Assembly (NCBI RefSeq): GCF_002994745.2
Contig: NC_037091.1
Location: 2,969,501 to 3,033,500 of the forward strand
Length of the DNA stretch: 64,000 nucleotides
Source of the DNA: Rosa chinensis
Taxonomy: Eukaryota; Streptophyta; Magnoliopsida; Rosales; Rosaceae
Direction: 5' to 3'
Both the position numbers and the translations under genes were made by a program. Positions 39,733-50,355 of the stretch are shown one piece after another. The notes under the pieces were generated by a model. It did not search any database, was not told the origin of the DNA, and saw only the letters and a program-made list of their open reading frames with translations. Within the stretch, counting starts at the first letter, position 1. Every line of letters starts with the position of its first letter.

Positions 39733-40413
39733 AAGTTGCCCCTTCGGTGGTTAATACGTGTCGCGCCCATAGCGGGTTAGCGTGCGTAGGTTTGTCTGCT
39801 AAGCCTGTCCGTCTTCTAGCCTTTAATGACAGTAACTGTGGGTTTCGTAACCGAGATGACGCCTCGGGCAATCCGGAGAGTGAGTGGAGACGTACGACAC
39901 GTGTACGGCTACCAAGTGATGTCGGTTTGGAGCGGACGGTTGAGGACGCGTTGGGGCCGATATAAAAGGGGGGAAACTCTGGGGGATTCGACACTTTGTG
40001 AAAATTTTGAAAGCTTTAGCCACCGTTTGTCCGAAACCGGAGAAGGAGCCTACCGAAGTTTGGGTATACCACTCCCTGAGAGACGTCTGTCGTAACTGTG
40101 CACCACCGTGCCGGAGATTGCACCACTGAGGTTGGTATTCGAATCTCTGTCTTCTGCTAGTTTCTGGGTTTTGTTGTGTTTGCTTTTCTGGGTGTGTTCT
40201 GAGGTGTGAGATGGGGTTTTTTGTGGGGGGTTGAATGATGGTTGGCCAATGCGTTTAGTGATTTAGGATTTGGATAGGCGAGTCTGGGTTGAGTGTGTTT
40301 GTTTACACTTTGGAGTTTTCTGGGTTTTGTTCTTGATTATTTTGGCTATATCTGATGCGAGAATAGGCTAGATCTATGTTTGTGCTAACTGATGTGGGTT
40401 TTAGGGTTTTGGG

Positions 40414-41593
40414 ATGGCTAGCGTTATAGAGATTTCCAGCAGTGAGGATTCCGGGTCTGACGTGTCGCTCAGCGCGGCGGATGGGGTTTTTATTGATTCG
40501 TTGCGTCCGTCTGCCCCTGCAGGAACCTCACTGCCAGAAGCGCTAGACGTCGAGCCGCTACAGACCATCCCCTGGGAAGTAGTTATGGGTCGGGGTTCGC
40601 GTCCGGAGAGTTCTAAGGCGGGCGAGGCCGCTGCCGCCAAAGCCAGGCGCGACGAGCGTCTGGCGAGTAACAGTGCTGCCAGCGGCTCCGCTGGGGAGGG
40701 AGAAACAGCGGAGCAGAATGTTGAGTCAGCGTGGTTCCTCCCGGATGGGACAACCGTTGACGAGGCGGGAGGGGGGATGAGCGGTGCTGCTGTCGCTCGA
40801 CTGAAGCAGGCGTTCCGGTTGCCGGGGTCGGTGAAGCTGCGCCCTCCGACGGTTGATGAGAAGGCGTCAATTCTCCCGACGGGGTGTGCGGCCGTGCACG
40901 AGGCCATATTCCGCCAAGGAGTGACACTTCCGCTGGTGCCCAATCTCCAAATCCTTGTTTGCGAGTTTGGCCTTGCCTTTGGTCAGATCTGTCCCAACAT
41001 GTGGCGGTTGATGTTGGCGATGAACTCCTTGTGGCGCTTGTCGGGGTGCGAGGGGCCTACCGTGGCGGAAGTGCTTCATTTCTACGAGTTAGTATATGTG
41101 AAGCGCCAAGGCTGCAAAGGGCAAGTAAACTTGAGTCGCCGGCAGGGAGCGCCCAAGCTGATCGAGAATCTGAGGGACTCCATGTCCTATTGGCGGGGGA
41201 CCTTTTGCGTCGCTACCGACGGTTGGGAGTACCACGCTAGGTCCAATGAAGAAGGGCCGTCATTTAGGATTAAGTCTGAGTTCCAACCTATTCGAGGTTG
41301 GTGTCCGGTGTCCGCTGAAAATGTTTGGCGTGCTTACATGCTTGAACTTGTATTCTTACTAACGATGTGTTTTTCTTTGTGCAGCGGGACTTCGGTATAC
41401 GCTGACTCGCGAAGAAGAGTGTCGCGTGGCGAGGATCAGAGGTTGCTGGCGGAACCGAAACTTGCTTGATTTCCGCCTGCTGACTGGTTGGGAGTTATTG
41501 GTCGACCTGCGACTAACACGCTCCATTGGTGAGGAGTCTACCCTGTCGTTTCGTTTTATACTACCGAATTGTGTCTGACTGGTGGCTGCCTTC

Positions 41594-41635
<42 letters not shown>

Positions 41636-43147
41636 ACTCCGCCGGGAAACAAATCAAGTCGCGACGCATTTGAGAAAGCGATGGATCGGGCGGAGATAGA
41701 AAATGTTTTGGAGGCCATGTACGCCGAGGGGCTGGCGGCCCAGCAGACTCTGGTGAACCCGGAGACGTTGGCATTGAGCCAGTCCGAGGTTCCGGTGGTG
41801 ATGGCGATGCCGCACCAGTCTCACCTTGGTGAAGATGGTCTGCCTGTGGTGCAGGCGGGGACACAGACGGCCGGCGGGGATCAGAGGGGAAGTGCTGCGG
41901 TCGGGCCTCAGAAGGAGCGGATGCCTGCCCAGAGGCGTGGTCCTCAGAAGGTGGTTCATCCGGCGGGAGAAGTCATTGTGACGAGGGAGGAACCGCCAGT
42001 AAGGGCGATGAGGGCCGCCGCTGGGGGCCAGAGGGCGTTGGAGAAAAAACGCCGGACGGCTGAGTCTCCTGACGAGGAAGAGGGAGAAGAGGTGGAGGTG
42101 GTTGGGGCCCGCCGACAGAAGAAGGCCCGCCAAGCTCCTGCAAAAACTGCGACGGTGGAGGGAGAGGCGCCCATCGTCAGCGATCTCGACTCCTTCGCCA
42201 AGTATGCGCCATTCATGACAGAAGGGGAGCGGGAGTTCCTCTTCCATCTGTGCGAGCGGCTGGGGTTCGGGGGTCTGGCGGGCATATCGCGCCCGACGGC
42301 AATTGACCAATCGCCCTTCAGCTCGGCGTTTGGTCAAATATCGGCGGGGTTACACGATATGTTCGTGGCGGCGTCAAAGCAGCCCCGGGTTGAGGAAGAG
42401 CTCAAGGGGGAAATCGGAGGTCTCCAGAGGGAGCTGGCGGAGGCCAAGGAGAAATTGGCGGAGCTCGAGCGGGGACTGGTCAAGGCGGAATGTGATTATG
42501 CGGACGCCCGCGGCAAGCTAAATGCGGCCATTCGGCGGGATCTGGAGAGGAATGAGCATGTCTCCAAGTTGGAGCAGGAGATCGGGCTGCTGCAGGAGCG
42601 GATAGCCGCCAAGGACAAGAAGCTCATTATAGTGCAGCGGGAGTCCGCCGAAAGGATGGCCGAACTGAAGCGGCTGGGGGGTGAGGTTACCCGTCTGAGA
42701 ACTGAGGGGAGCACCGCTGCGGCCGCTGCTGTTGAAGCATTCAAGCAGTCGGCGGAGTTTAAGAAGACACTGACCGAAGCGGCGAAGTCTGGGGCCCGGG
42801 CCAATATAGATATGTTGAAGCGGAAGGGTGCCATTGACTTTGTAAAGGCGTCACAGCCTGACGTGCCGCCGGTCGATAGTGTCCGCGCGGAGACAGAAGT
42901 CGTGCCTGCCCCAGCTGTAGGTACTCATTCGGGCAGAGGGGAAAGTGGCCCACATCCGACGGAAGGGTCGCAGCAAACTCCCCAGCAGACCCCGTCGGAG
43001 GTGTCACGTGCCGGATTTCTGGAGGCACACACCCGGGCCGACGGCACCATAGAGACCCCCAGTCCGACCGCCCGAGGGTCTGATCAAGCGAGCCGATCGG
43101 TCGCGCCGCCAGTCGCTGAAGCTGCCGAGGCCGAAGCTAACCGCTGA
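40414..43147 (+). CDS. Antisense accessory gene of nested Tat element (PF04195-like 'putative gypsy type transposon' protein)
   Basis: Read opposite to gag-pol. Exon 1 runs from the ATG at 40414 to about 41300-41330. It encodes a Ser/acidic N-terminus and then a domain with GVTLPLVPNLQILVCEFGLA and PNMWRLMLAMNSLWRL, which resembles the Pfam family 'putative gypsy type transposon'. A middle exon (about 41387-41529, after a GTGCAG acceptor, donor ATTG|GTGAGG) encodes an Arg-rich stretch. The last exon starts after a 34-T run ending in TAG (41598-41633) and ends at 43147. It holds a basic linker and a long coiled coil (about 42390-42710: LQRELAEAKEKLAELERGL and following). Domain call from memory. 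Exact donor of exon 1 unresolved. Confidence 0.7.
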
Positions 43148-43553
43148 ACCTATCCGTGACCTCCAAAGTTTTTTTTTTTTTTGTGTAGCCGCTGGGGCAC
43201 CTTTGTTTGTAAAGAAGTTTGTGGAATAAAGTAAATTTCTGACTTTTGGTTTGGTACGATGTGTGTGTAGCATTTTGAGTTATATTTTTCTTTTGTCGAC
43301 CAATGGAACATTAAAGGAATTAAGATTGGGCCAAGTGCACTACGTAGCGGACGGGGTCCGCCGACGATTGCTGGCGTTGCCAGTTGCCCTTAGTGCTAGA
43401 CTTGGTAACAATGGTTTGAATAATTCCTCGTTTCATTGATGGCTGACTGATCAGCGTACAAAAGTGGGGTAGTACCCGTTGGGTAGCTTCCCTTAGCTAA
43501 ACATTTGAACAAAAGATTTAGCTAAGTCAAGATGCGCATGGGTAGCGGTTTGA
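43148..43553. other. Convergent 3' region between accessory gene and pol of nested element
   Basis: A short poly(T) run at 43169-43181, then a possible 3' UTR with AATAAA at about 43225. No gene. Confidence 0.5.
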
Positions 43554-46500
43554 CTATTTGTAATAATACCGAAGGTGTTCAGTATTCCAAGGGCGGGCCG
43601 AAATGACGCCGTCCTTGTCCATTAAGTAGAAGGTGCCTGGGCTAACGACTTCCACAATTTTGTACGGGCCTTCCCAAGTTGGGCGGAGTTTTGTCGGTGG
43701 CGGAATGACTTCCTTCATAACCGAGTCTCCCAGTTGGAGGTTCCGGGCCCTGACTCTGGCGTTGTAAAATCGTGATACCCGTTGCTTGTTTTGTAGATTG
43801 TGTAAATGGGCCTTGAGTCTGTTCTCTTCTAGGAGGTCCCTGTCCAAGTTGACGCCGGCGCCGTTGGTCTTTGGGCAGTAGCCTTCGACTCTAGCGGTAG
43901 GTTGAGTAACTTCAATGGGTAAGACAGCCTCTGTGCCGAACATCATACAAAAAGGAGTTTCTCCGGTGGCGGAGGTTGGAGTTGTTCGGATGGCCCACAG
44001 GACCTCTGGGAGTCTTTCCGCCCATAAACCTTTGGCGTCGTCGAGCTTCTTTTTTAGTAATTTTTTGATTATCTTGTTTGCCGCTTCGACCTGACCGTTG
44101 GTCTGGGGGTGGGCGACAGATGCAAATCTCAACTTGGTGCCTAGGTTGGTGGTGAAGGAGATGAGCTCGTCATTGTTGAACTGTGTGCCGTTGTCTGTGA
44201 TGATTGTGTGTGGGACACCGTAGCGGCAATAGATATTTTTCCAAAGGAAGTGAATTACCTTGGCGGTAGTTATTGCCGTCAGCAGCTCCGCCTCTATCCA
44301 CTTGCTGTTGTAATCAATGGCAACAATGATGTATTTGAATTGACCTTTGGCAGTCTGGAACTTTCCCATCAGGTCAAGGCCCCACGTGGAATGAATCCAT
44401 GGGCCCACGATGATTGACAGTGGTTCCGCTGGTGCGTGTGAGAGATCTGCAAATTGTTGACATTTGTGGCAAGACCTCGAAATCCGCCGGGCGTCATCGC
44501 CAAGTGTGGGCCAGAAGTAGCCTTGTCGCATTATGCGGTTGGTCAGGGATCTAGCGCCCGAGTGGTTTCCGCATTCCCCGCCATGGATTTCAGTTAGGAC
44601 AACCCTTCCCTCCTCTGGGGTTAGACAGCGGAGGTTAGGATGGGTGAATCCCTGGCGGTAGAGCTTGCCGTGCTGGATGTTGTAGCGGGTTGCTCTTCGC
44701 TGGAGCTGTCTTGCCTGGACCTTATCTTCTGGCAACGTTCCGTTGCGCTTATATGTGATGATCTCGTCCATCCAGCTGGGGTTGACCTGAACGTTGAAGA
44801 TTTCCGCCAGGGTTTTTGTGATACTTGGCTTGTCCAGGCACTCCACCCTTGTGTCTGCTGGACTCTGATGTGGTTGGGCGGTTGCCAGTCTCGCCAGTGA
44901 ATCAGCCTTAGCGTTCTTTACCCTGGGGATCTGTGTGATTGTATGGAATTTGAACTTTTTTAGCAAAGTTTTGATGTACCCCAAATATGCTGCTAACTGC
45001 TGGTCCTTGGCTTGGAAGCTGTCGTTGACTTGGTTGACTACTAGTTGGGAGTCGCTGAATATGTTGACGCTGTCAGCTCCTGAGTCAATGGCGAGTAGTA
45101 GGCCGGCGATGAGCGCCTCGTACTCCGCCATATTGTTTGAAGCTTTGAAGTTGAATTTCAATGCGTACTCTGCGTTCAGTCCCCCGGGTCCGGTTAAGAT
45201 GACTCCGGCGCCGCTGGCCTTGGCACAGGCGGAGCCGTCCACATGTAGGTCCCAATCTGACTGTGGGGGAGTTGCCTCTGTATTGGTTACTATTTCTGTT
45301 CCGGGCATTGTTTGAGTATCCGGTTCCGGCTGACGCTCAGTAAGTTCAGCGATGAAGTCTGCTACTGCCTGGCCCTTTATGGCGGTTCTTGGCTTGTACT
45401 CTATGTCAAATTCGCTGAGCTCAATCGCCCACTTACTGAGGCGTCCTGAGTGTTCAGGGTTCTGCATCACCTGCCTCAGCGGTTGGTTGGTTAACACATA
45501 GATCGTGTGAGCTTGGAAATATTGCCTGAGGCGTCTGGCGGCAACGATAAGTGCGAGGGCCAGCTGTTCCAACGGTGAATATCTTGTTTCTGCTCCGTTC
45601 ATGCCTCTGCCGGCGTAGAACACTGGGAGCTCATCCTGGCCTTCCCGCCGAACAATGGCGCAACTTATTGCCGTTGCTGAGACCGCCAAGTATATGAATA
45701 ATGTCTCTCCTTGCACAGGAACAGAAAGGAGAGGGACCGCCGCCACATATTCTTTTAGGCTCTGGAACGCCGCCTGACACTCTGGGTTCCAGTCGATGAC
45801 CTTCTTGTGAGTTGTTTTGAGGAGTTTGAAGAATGGGGCGCACTTGTCAGTAAGTCGAGAGATGAATCGAGAGAGGGCGGTTAACTTGCCTTGGAGACAC
45901 TGGACGTCTACCTTATACTTCGGGTCCGCCAGGTTAAGGATGGCCTGTATTTTGTCTGGGTTAGCCTCGATACCGCGCTCGCTGACGATGTAACCCAGAA
46001 ATTTGCTAGCGGTAACTGCAAAGAAGCATTTTTCTGGGTTGAGGCGCATACCATAGGCCAGGAGGATGGTTACTATGATCCTGAGGTTTGCCACATGTCC
46101 ACTGGCCTTTATGCTCTTAACTAGCATGTCATCCACATAGACCTCGATAATTTTTCCCAGATGCTCAGCGAACATGGCGTTCATCAACCGCTGATAAGTT
46201 GCACCGGCGTTCTTCAGACCAAAAGGCATGACATTGTAGCAGTAGAGGCCTTTGTCGGTGGTGAAGGTGGTGCATTCTTGGTCGCTGGGGTGCATCTTGA
46301 TCTGATTGTACCCGGAGAAGGCGTCCATCATGCTGAGGAGTTCGTGTCCGGCGGTTGCATCGACCAGCTGATCGATTCGAGGTAGTGGGAAACTATCCTT
46401 TGGGCATGCCTTGTTTAGATTTTTGAAGTCGACGCACATCCGCCACTTGCCGCTGGGCTTTTTTACCATTACCAGATTTGAGATCCACTGAGGGTAGATG

Positions 46501-46892
46501 ACCTGGCGGATGAATCCAATGTCCCGTAGTTTGGCGACCTCCTGTCCGATTGCCTAGTACTTTTCCTCGTCAAAAGCCCTCCGCTTCTGCTTGATGGGAT
46601 AAAAGGAAGGTTTGATGGTTAGCTTATGAGTGATTATTTCAGCGGAGATGCCAGGCATGTCCGCATAGGACCATGCAAAGACGGTGGCGTTGTCACGTAG
46701 GAACTGAGTGAGTTCTGCCTCCACCTCTGGGCCCAGTTGGGCGCCTATGCGGACCGTCCTCTCCGGATGTTCGTCTGAGATGCAGATGACCTTCAGCGAC
46801 GTGTCCGGGTTGACCGGCTCCTTCATTACATATTTCTTCTCCTCATCCCTAGGATCCTCAAAGATATTCGGTGATGGTGGGTCATTACCCAC
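43554..46892 (-). pseudogene. pol: pol of nested Tat element (RT-RNH-aRNH-INT), one internal stop
   Basis: A frame from 46892 to 43554 is interrupted only by TAG at 46554-46556 (Tyr-stop-Ala-Ile, in the RT N-terminus). Motifs: RT VDFKNLNKACPKDSFPLPRI and YVDDMLVKS; RNase H VFYAGRGMNGAETRYSPLEQ; a second RNase H WDLHVDGSACAKASGAGV with a DSQLVVNQV block; integrase HHCC finger (IHGGECGNHSG with CHKCQQF), catalytic WGLDLMG, ITDNGTQF and QVEAANK; a C-terminal WEGPYKIVEV module. Every catalytic residue I can check is present. The long 971-codon part (46469-43554) is intact. Upstream, TAG at 46956-46958 separates it from the protease in the same frame. Confidence 0.9.
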
Positions 46893-46955
46893 TGTCAGGA
46901 TTTCATGGCGGCGCGTCGAACGCGCTACAGTTGTTGAATAGCATTCTCGTGCCAG

Positions 46956-49273
46956 CTACTGGCTTCCCCTTACGCAGCCTGTGCCGTTGGGTGTGGGGAA
47001 TTTCATGAGAAGCATGTATCCGGCAATGATACACTTGAGCTTATTAAGCGCTGGTCGACCAATGATGGCGTTGTACGAACTGAAACAGTCGACTATGATG
47101 AACTCAGTGTGCACCTCCGCCATACAGGGACTAGTGCCAATAACTAGTCGCATGTAATCCGACCCTAGGGGTTGCGTGATGTCACCGGAGAAGCTGAGCA
47201 GTGGCTCGTGATCTTGGAGTAGTTTCTTGTTCCGCTTGAGATGGTCGTAGCACCCGCTGAAGATGACGTTGACAGCGGACCCGCTATCCACCAAGATTCT
47301 TCCCACCGAGAATTTGCCAAGAATGGCATCGACCAAGAATGGGTCGTCATGGGGTAAATGTACTCCGCGCTCCTCCTCCTCTGAAAAGGTAATAGTCTCC
47401 CATCCTGATCTTGGTAGTTTGGCGGATCTTTCGTAGCGGATGTTGCAAACTTCCTTCGGGTGGTTGGCGCGTTCATAGCGCTTTCTTGCCCTGTGAGACA
47501 TGCTGGTGATTGGAGCACCGCCATCGATGGTGTTGATGCGGCCCAAGGTCTCGACGTTGGCAATCACCGGTGGTGGTTGGCGCACCTTGAACTGCTCCAA
47601 CCTGCCGTCACGGTACAAAGTCTCAATGGCCGTTTTGAGAGCATTGCAGCTGTTTGTATTGTGGCCGCTGTCCGCGTGGTATTTGCACCACTTGCCAGTG
47701 TTCCTGGGTTTGCCTGTTTTTGGGTACTTTGGAGGGGGTGGCGGTGGGATCTGATCCTTGCACTGATTGTAGATATCTTCGTATGAGGCCGTTAGGACCG
47801 TGAAAACTGCGTACCGCTGCGAGGATTCCGCCTGCTTGCTGTGGTTATCCCCATGAGCTGGGCGGTTTCCCCTGTAATAATGCTGCCCCTTCTGCAGCTT
47901 GGTTTGATGGTGGCCCTGCTGCCATTCCCTTTTCTTATCAGTTGGCGGTGCTGAGGGGGCTTGTCAGCGGTTTCCTGATGACTGGTAGATGGTTGTGCTG
48001 ACTTTGCTGCCGTTGCTGGCGGTGGGGTCTCTCCATATGTAATGAATTCCGCCTGGGCGTGAATGACTGCCTCGCTCATGACGTGGTCGTACGTTGCATT
48101 GGGATGGTTGTAATTGAGGTGATAGAGGAACGGTCCCTTGAGGAGTCCCTTCCTGAAGGCCGCCGATGCCATAGTCTTGTCTAGGTCGCGGCATTGAGAT
48201 GCTGCCGCCCGCCACCTGGTGACAAAGGCCTTCAGTGACTCGTCCTCCCCCTGTTTAACGCCGAAAAGATGACTTGTATTGTGATGTCCGGCGGACAGTA
48301 AGATGAAGCGGGAGAGGAAAGCATGCGATAGTGCATGGAATGAGCCGACAGACCCTGGCGGACATTCGAAAAACCAGTTCATTGCTTCGCCATCCAACGT
48401 TTCACTGAATAGATGGCATAAGGTGGCGTCGTCGAACCCCTTGTTGTTGGTGACCTTCTTGAAGGTGTCCATGTGGACAAAGGGATCGGTCATTCCGCCG
48501 TAAGGTGGCATCTTTGGGGTTTTTGCATATGCCGGTCTAACAGCCTGCAGGATCGCGGCGGAAAAGGGGCCGGGTCTGGAAGTGAATAGCGGGTTCCGAG
48601 CTGACGCCGGGACGCCTGTTTCCGCCCTGATCAACCTCTGTTCCAGTTGGTGCATCCTATCCAATAGCTGGGCGGTTGCATCACCGGCGGAATCGGACTG
48701 ACTGGCCTGCCGAGTTGGCCTTCGCCTAGGTATGGGCGGATCATCCTCAGTCCTTGCCCTGGCATTCGAGCGGTTGTCGTGCGGAAGTGATTCCGCCACC
48801 TGCTCTAACACTAGTTGGGGTATGGGCGGCGGCCCCATTCCTGACAACCCTGGTGGGCTAAGCGGTACATGCATTTGTAAGACCGGCCCTGGCGCCATCG
48901 TGTCGGTGCTGGGTCGACTACGCCTGGTGCTGCGTGACTGCTCGCTTTGTGCCGGGCGGTTGGTGGCAGCCAAAGTGTTTTTTAGTTCCTCGAAACGTGC
49001 CATGAGCGCAGCCATCTGTGCCTGGGCCTCAGCCTTCTCTTTGCGCTCCTCCTCACGCTCCCTGTTTGCCCTATGAAGATCCGCCAGTGCTATCTCGTAC
49101 ATGGTGACGAGATCCCTGCCTGACGGGTGGCTGCTGCCTGGATTTGCCTCGCCGCCGGGGTTGGCTGGGGTTGTGAATAGTGCGCGGTTAACGCCGATCG
49201 CGGGGTCGGAGGGTTGGGGAACGGCGGGGAACCTTGCCTGCTCCTCAGCGTTTCCCCCGCTATCGCTAGTCAT
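46956..49273 (-). pseudogene. gag: gag-protease of nested Tat element, one frameshift
   Basis: The start is ATG at 49273 (MTSDSGGNAEEQARF). An N-terminal coiled-coil-like Glu/Lys stretch (REREEERKEKAEAQAQMA) is followed by the gag core (about 48480-48100: CHLFSETLDGEAMNWFFE, then LKAFVTRWRAAASQCRDL). A 1-base frameshift near 47940 is needed to continue into a Pro-rich linker, a CKYHADSGHNTNSC zinc knuckle near 47660-47700, and the aspartic protease (ILVDSGSAVNVIF, about 47270-47310). The frame ends at TAG 46956-46958, where a Tyr-like codon would be expected. Confidence 0.87.
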
Positions 49274-49307
49274 GGTGATTGTAGCGGGATGACCTTTTGT
49301 TCAAAGA

Positions 49308-49325
49308 TTCCCACAGACGGCGCCA
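49308..49325 (-). promoter_or_regulatory. Primer-binding site of nested Tat element
   Basis: On the minus strand TGGCGCCGTCTGTGGGAA starts two bases after the 5' LTR. TGGCGCCGT is the start of the tRNA-Asp-type site used by many plant Ty3-gypsy elements; the second half is less typical. The tRNA identity is from memory. Confidence 0.65.
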
Positions 49326-49326
49326 A

Positions 49327-49842
49327 TGTTAATGTCTAAAAGTCTAGCGGTAGCTGGACCTTAGTTAACGCTGATCCGATGGGCGGATCGATACTTGTGT
49401 TGTTATTGTAGTTCCCGTTACCTGTCAAGTAAAATACAATGGGCGTCAGAGGGAGACCGCGTTGGGCGGTCTTCAACTCTCCGATGCCTAAGTTAGTCGA
49501 TGTATTTATGTTGACAAAGTAACAGTAGGTAAGTATTGAATGCGTCATTAATGAGGAGAGAGGAGAGAACCTTTTATAGGTGAGGAAGAGACTGATCTTG
49601 TCTTTGTTTTCGATGTGGGACTGATATGCTTCAGTTCTCAGTTTCAGAAGCTTCTGACGCTATCTTGGCGTGGCGCGTGGCGGCGCGTCGCCGGCGATCT
49701 GGGGATGGTCCAACGCTGAGGTTGTAGCCCTCCTGGCGGTGCGTCTACATGTCATTCCTTTAGTTGGAATTAGTACCTTTGGCGGTACAATGAGCGTGGC
49801 TCATTATAGCTAATTATGCTTGCAAATGTACATGTATGTACA
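49327..49842 (-). repeat. 5' LTR of nested Tat element
   Basis: 516 bp; it ends at 49842 followed by the GAGTA target duplication (49843-49847). TATAAAAGG on the minus strand near 49570-49580 is a candidate TATA box for the element's transcript, matched in the other LTR. Confidence 0.93.
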
Positions 49843-49847
49843 GAGTA

Positions 49848-50314
49848 AAAGTGGGTGTTTCATAATTTTTGGGATAAGAAAAATGCATTATGCTTGAAGG
49901 ATAAGGGGGTTGAGGAGCATACTTCCAGTCTTCAGAACCACGGCGCAATTCTTTTTCTAGCATGGCAACAACATCGTCTTGGGTGACAAAAGAAGGTGCC
50001 TTCTGATTGTCTGATGCTTTTGCAGCAGAGTCCTCATGGGAAACTTTCTGTGGTTGCTCTCCATCATTTGGTTGGTCAAGCTGCTTTGTTGCTGAGATTG
50101 AGTTGACCAACTGTTTCATGGTGTCAACCATCTCCTTTTGAGTCCTACCAAAAGTGCTGAGAATGTGTGCCAAGTCTGCAAGAGTGACTTCCTCCTCCTC
50201 TTGCCTTTCTTCCTGATCTTGTTGCTCTTCCTGCCTGGAAATAGAATCGACGTGTTCTTCCTCCTCTTGGGAAGGCATACTGCTGTTATTCCTCTTTCTT
50301 CGCGGTGGAGCCAT
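49848..50314 (-). pseudogene. gag: gag of outer Tat element, 5' part (split by nested element)
   Basis: Starts at ATG 50314 (MAPPRRKRNN), about 20 bases past the primer-binding site. A basic start is followed by a Glu-rich coiled-coil-like stretch (QEEQQDQEERQEEEEVTLAD). It then runs to SYPKNYETPTF at the junction with the nested insertion and continues in frame at 38185. The frame that runs on into the nested LTR is accidental. A GTG at 50326 is not needed. Confidence 0.85.
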
Positions 50315-50333
50315 CTCACAGGTCACAGCCTAG

Positions 50334-50351
50334 TCCCCAGCGGAGTCGCCA
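50334..50351 (-). promoter_or_regulatory. Primer-binding site of outer Tat element
   Basis: On the minus strand TGGCGACTCCGCTGGGGA starts four bases after the 5' LTR. This resembles the tRNA-Arg-type site reported for Ogre/Tat elements (from memory). It differs from the site of the nested element. Confidence 0.7.
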
Positions 50352-50355
50352 AAAA

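Larger units (their letters stand above)
38186..49842 (-). mobile_element. Tat-lineage Ty3-gypsy retrotransposon (nested element)
   Basis: LTRs of 516 bp (38186-38701 and 49327-49842) start TGTTAATGTC and end TGTATGTACA on the plus strand. The target duplication is a perfect GAGTA. The element is 11,657 bp on the minus strand: 5' LTR, primer-binding site, gag-protease, RT-RNase H-second RNase H-integrase, antisense accessory gene, 60-bp tandem array, polypurine tract, 3' LTR. By eye I find one difference between the LTRs (near 38533 versus 49674: CACGTGGC / CGCGTGGC). It is therefore a very young insertion in the gag of the outer element. Base composition is far more GC-rich than the outer element. 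Confidence 0.95.

Noticed and set aside
38814..39994. Long overlapping ORFs with 20-residue repeats on both strands
   Set aside because: They are products of the 60-bp tandem array, whose period is divisible by three and keeps frames open. No domain, and they overlap the 3' non-coding region of the retroelement.
40401..43028. Several ORFs antisense to the inner accessory gene
   Set aside because: GC-rich shadows of the coding strand; no family motifs.
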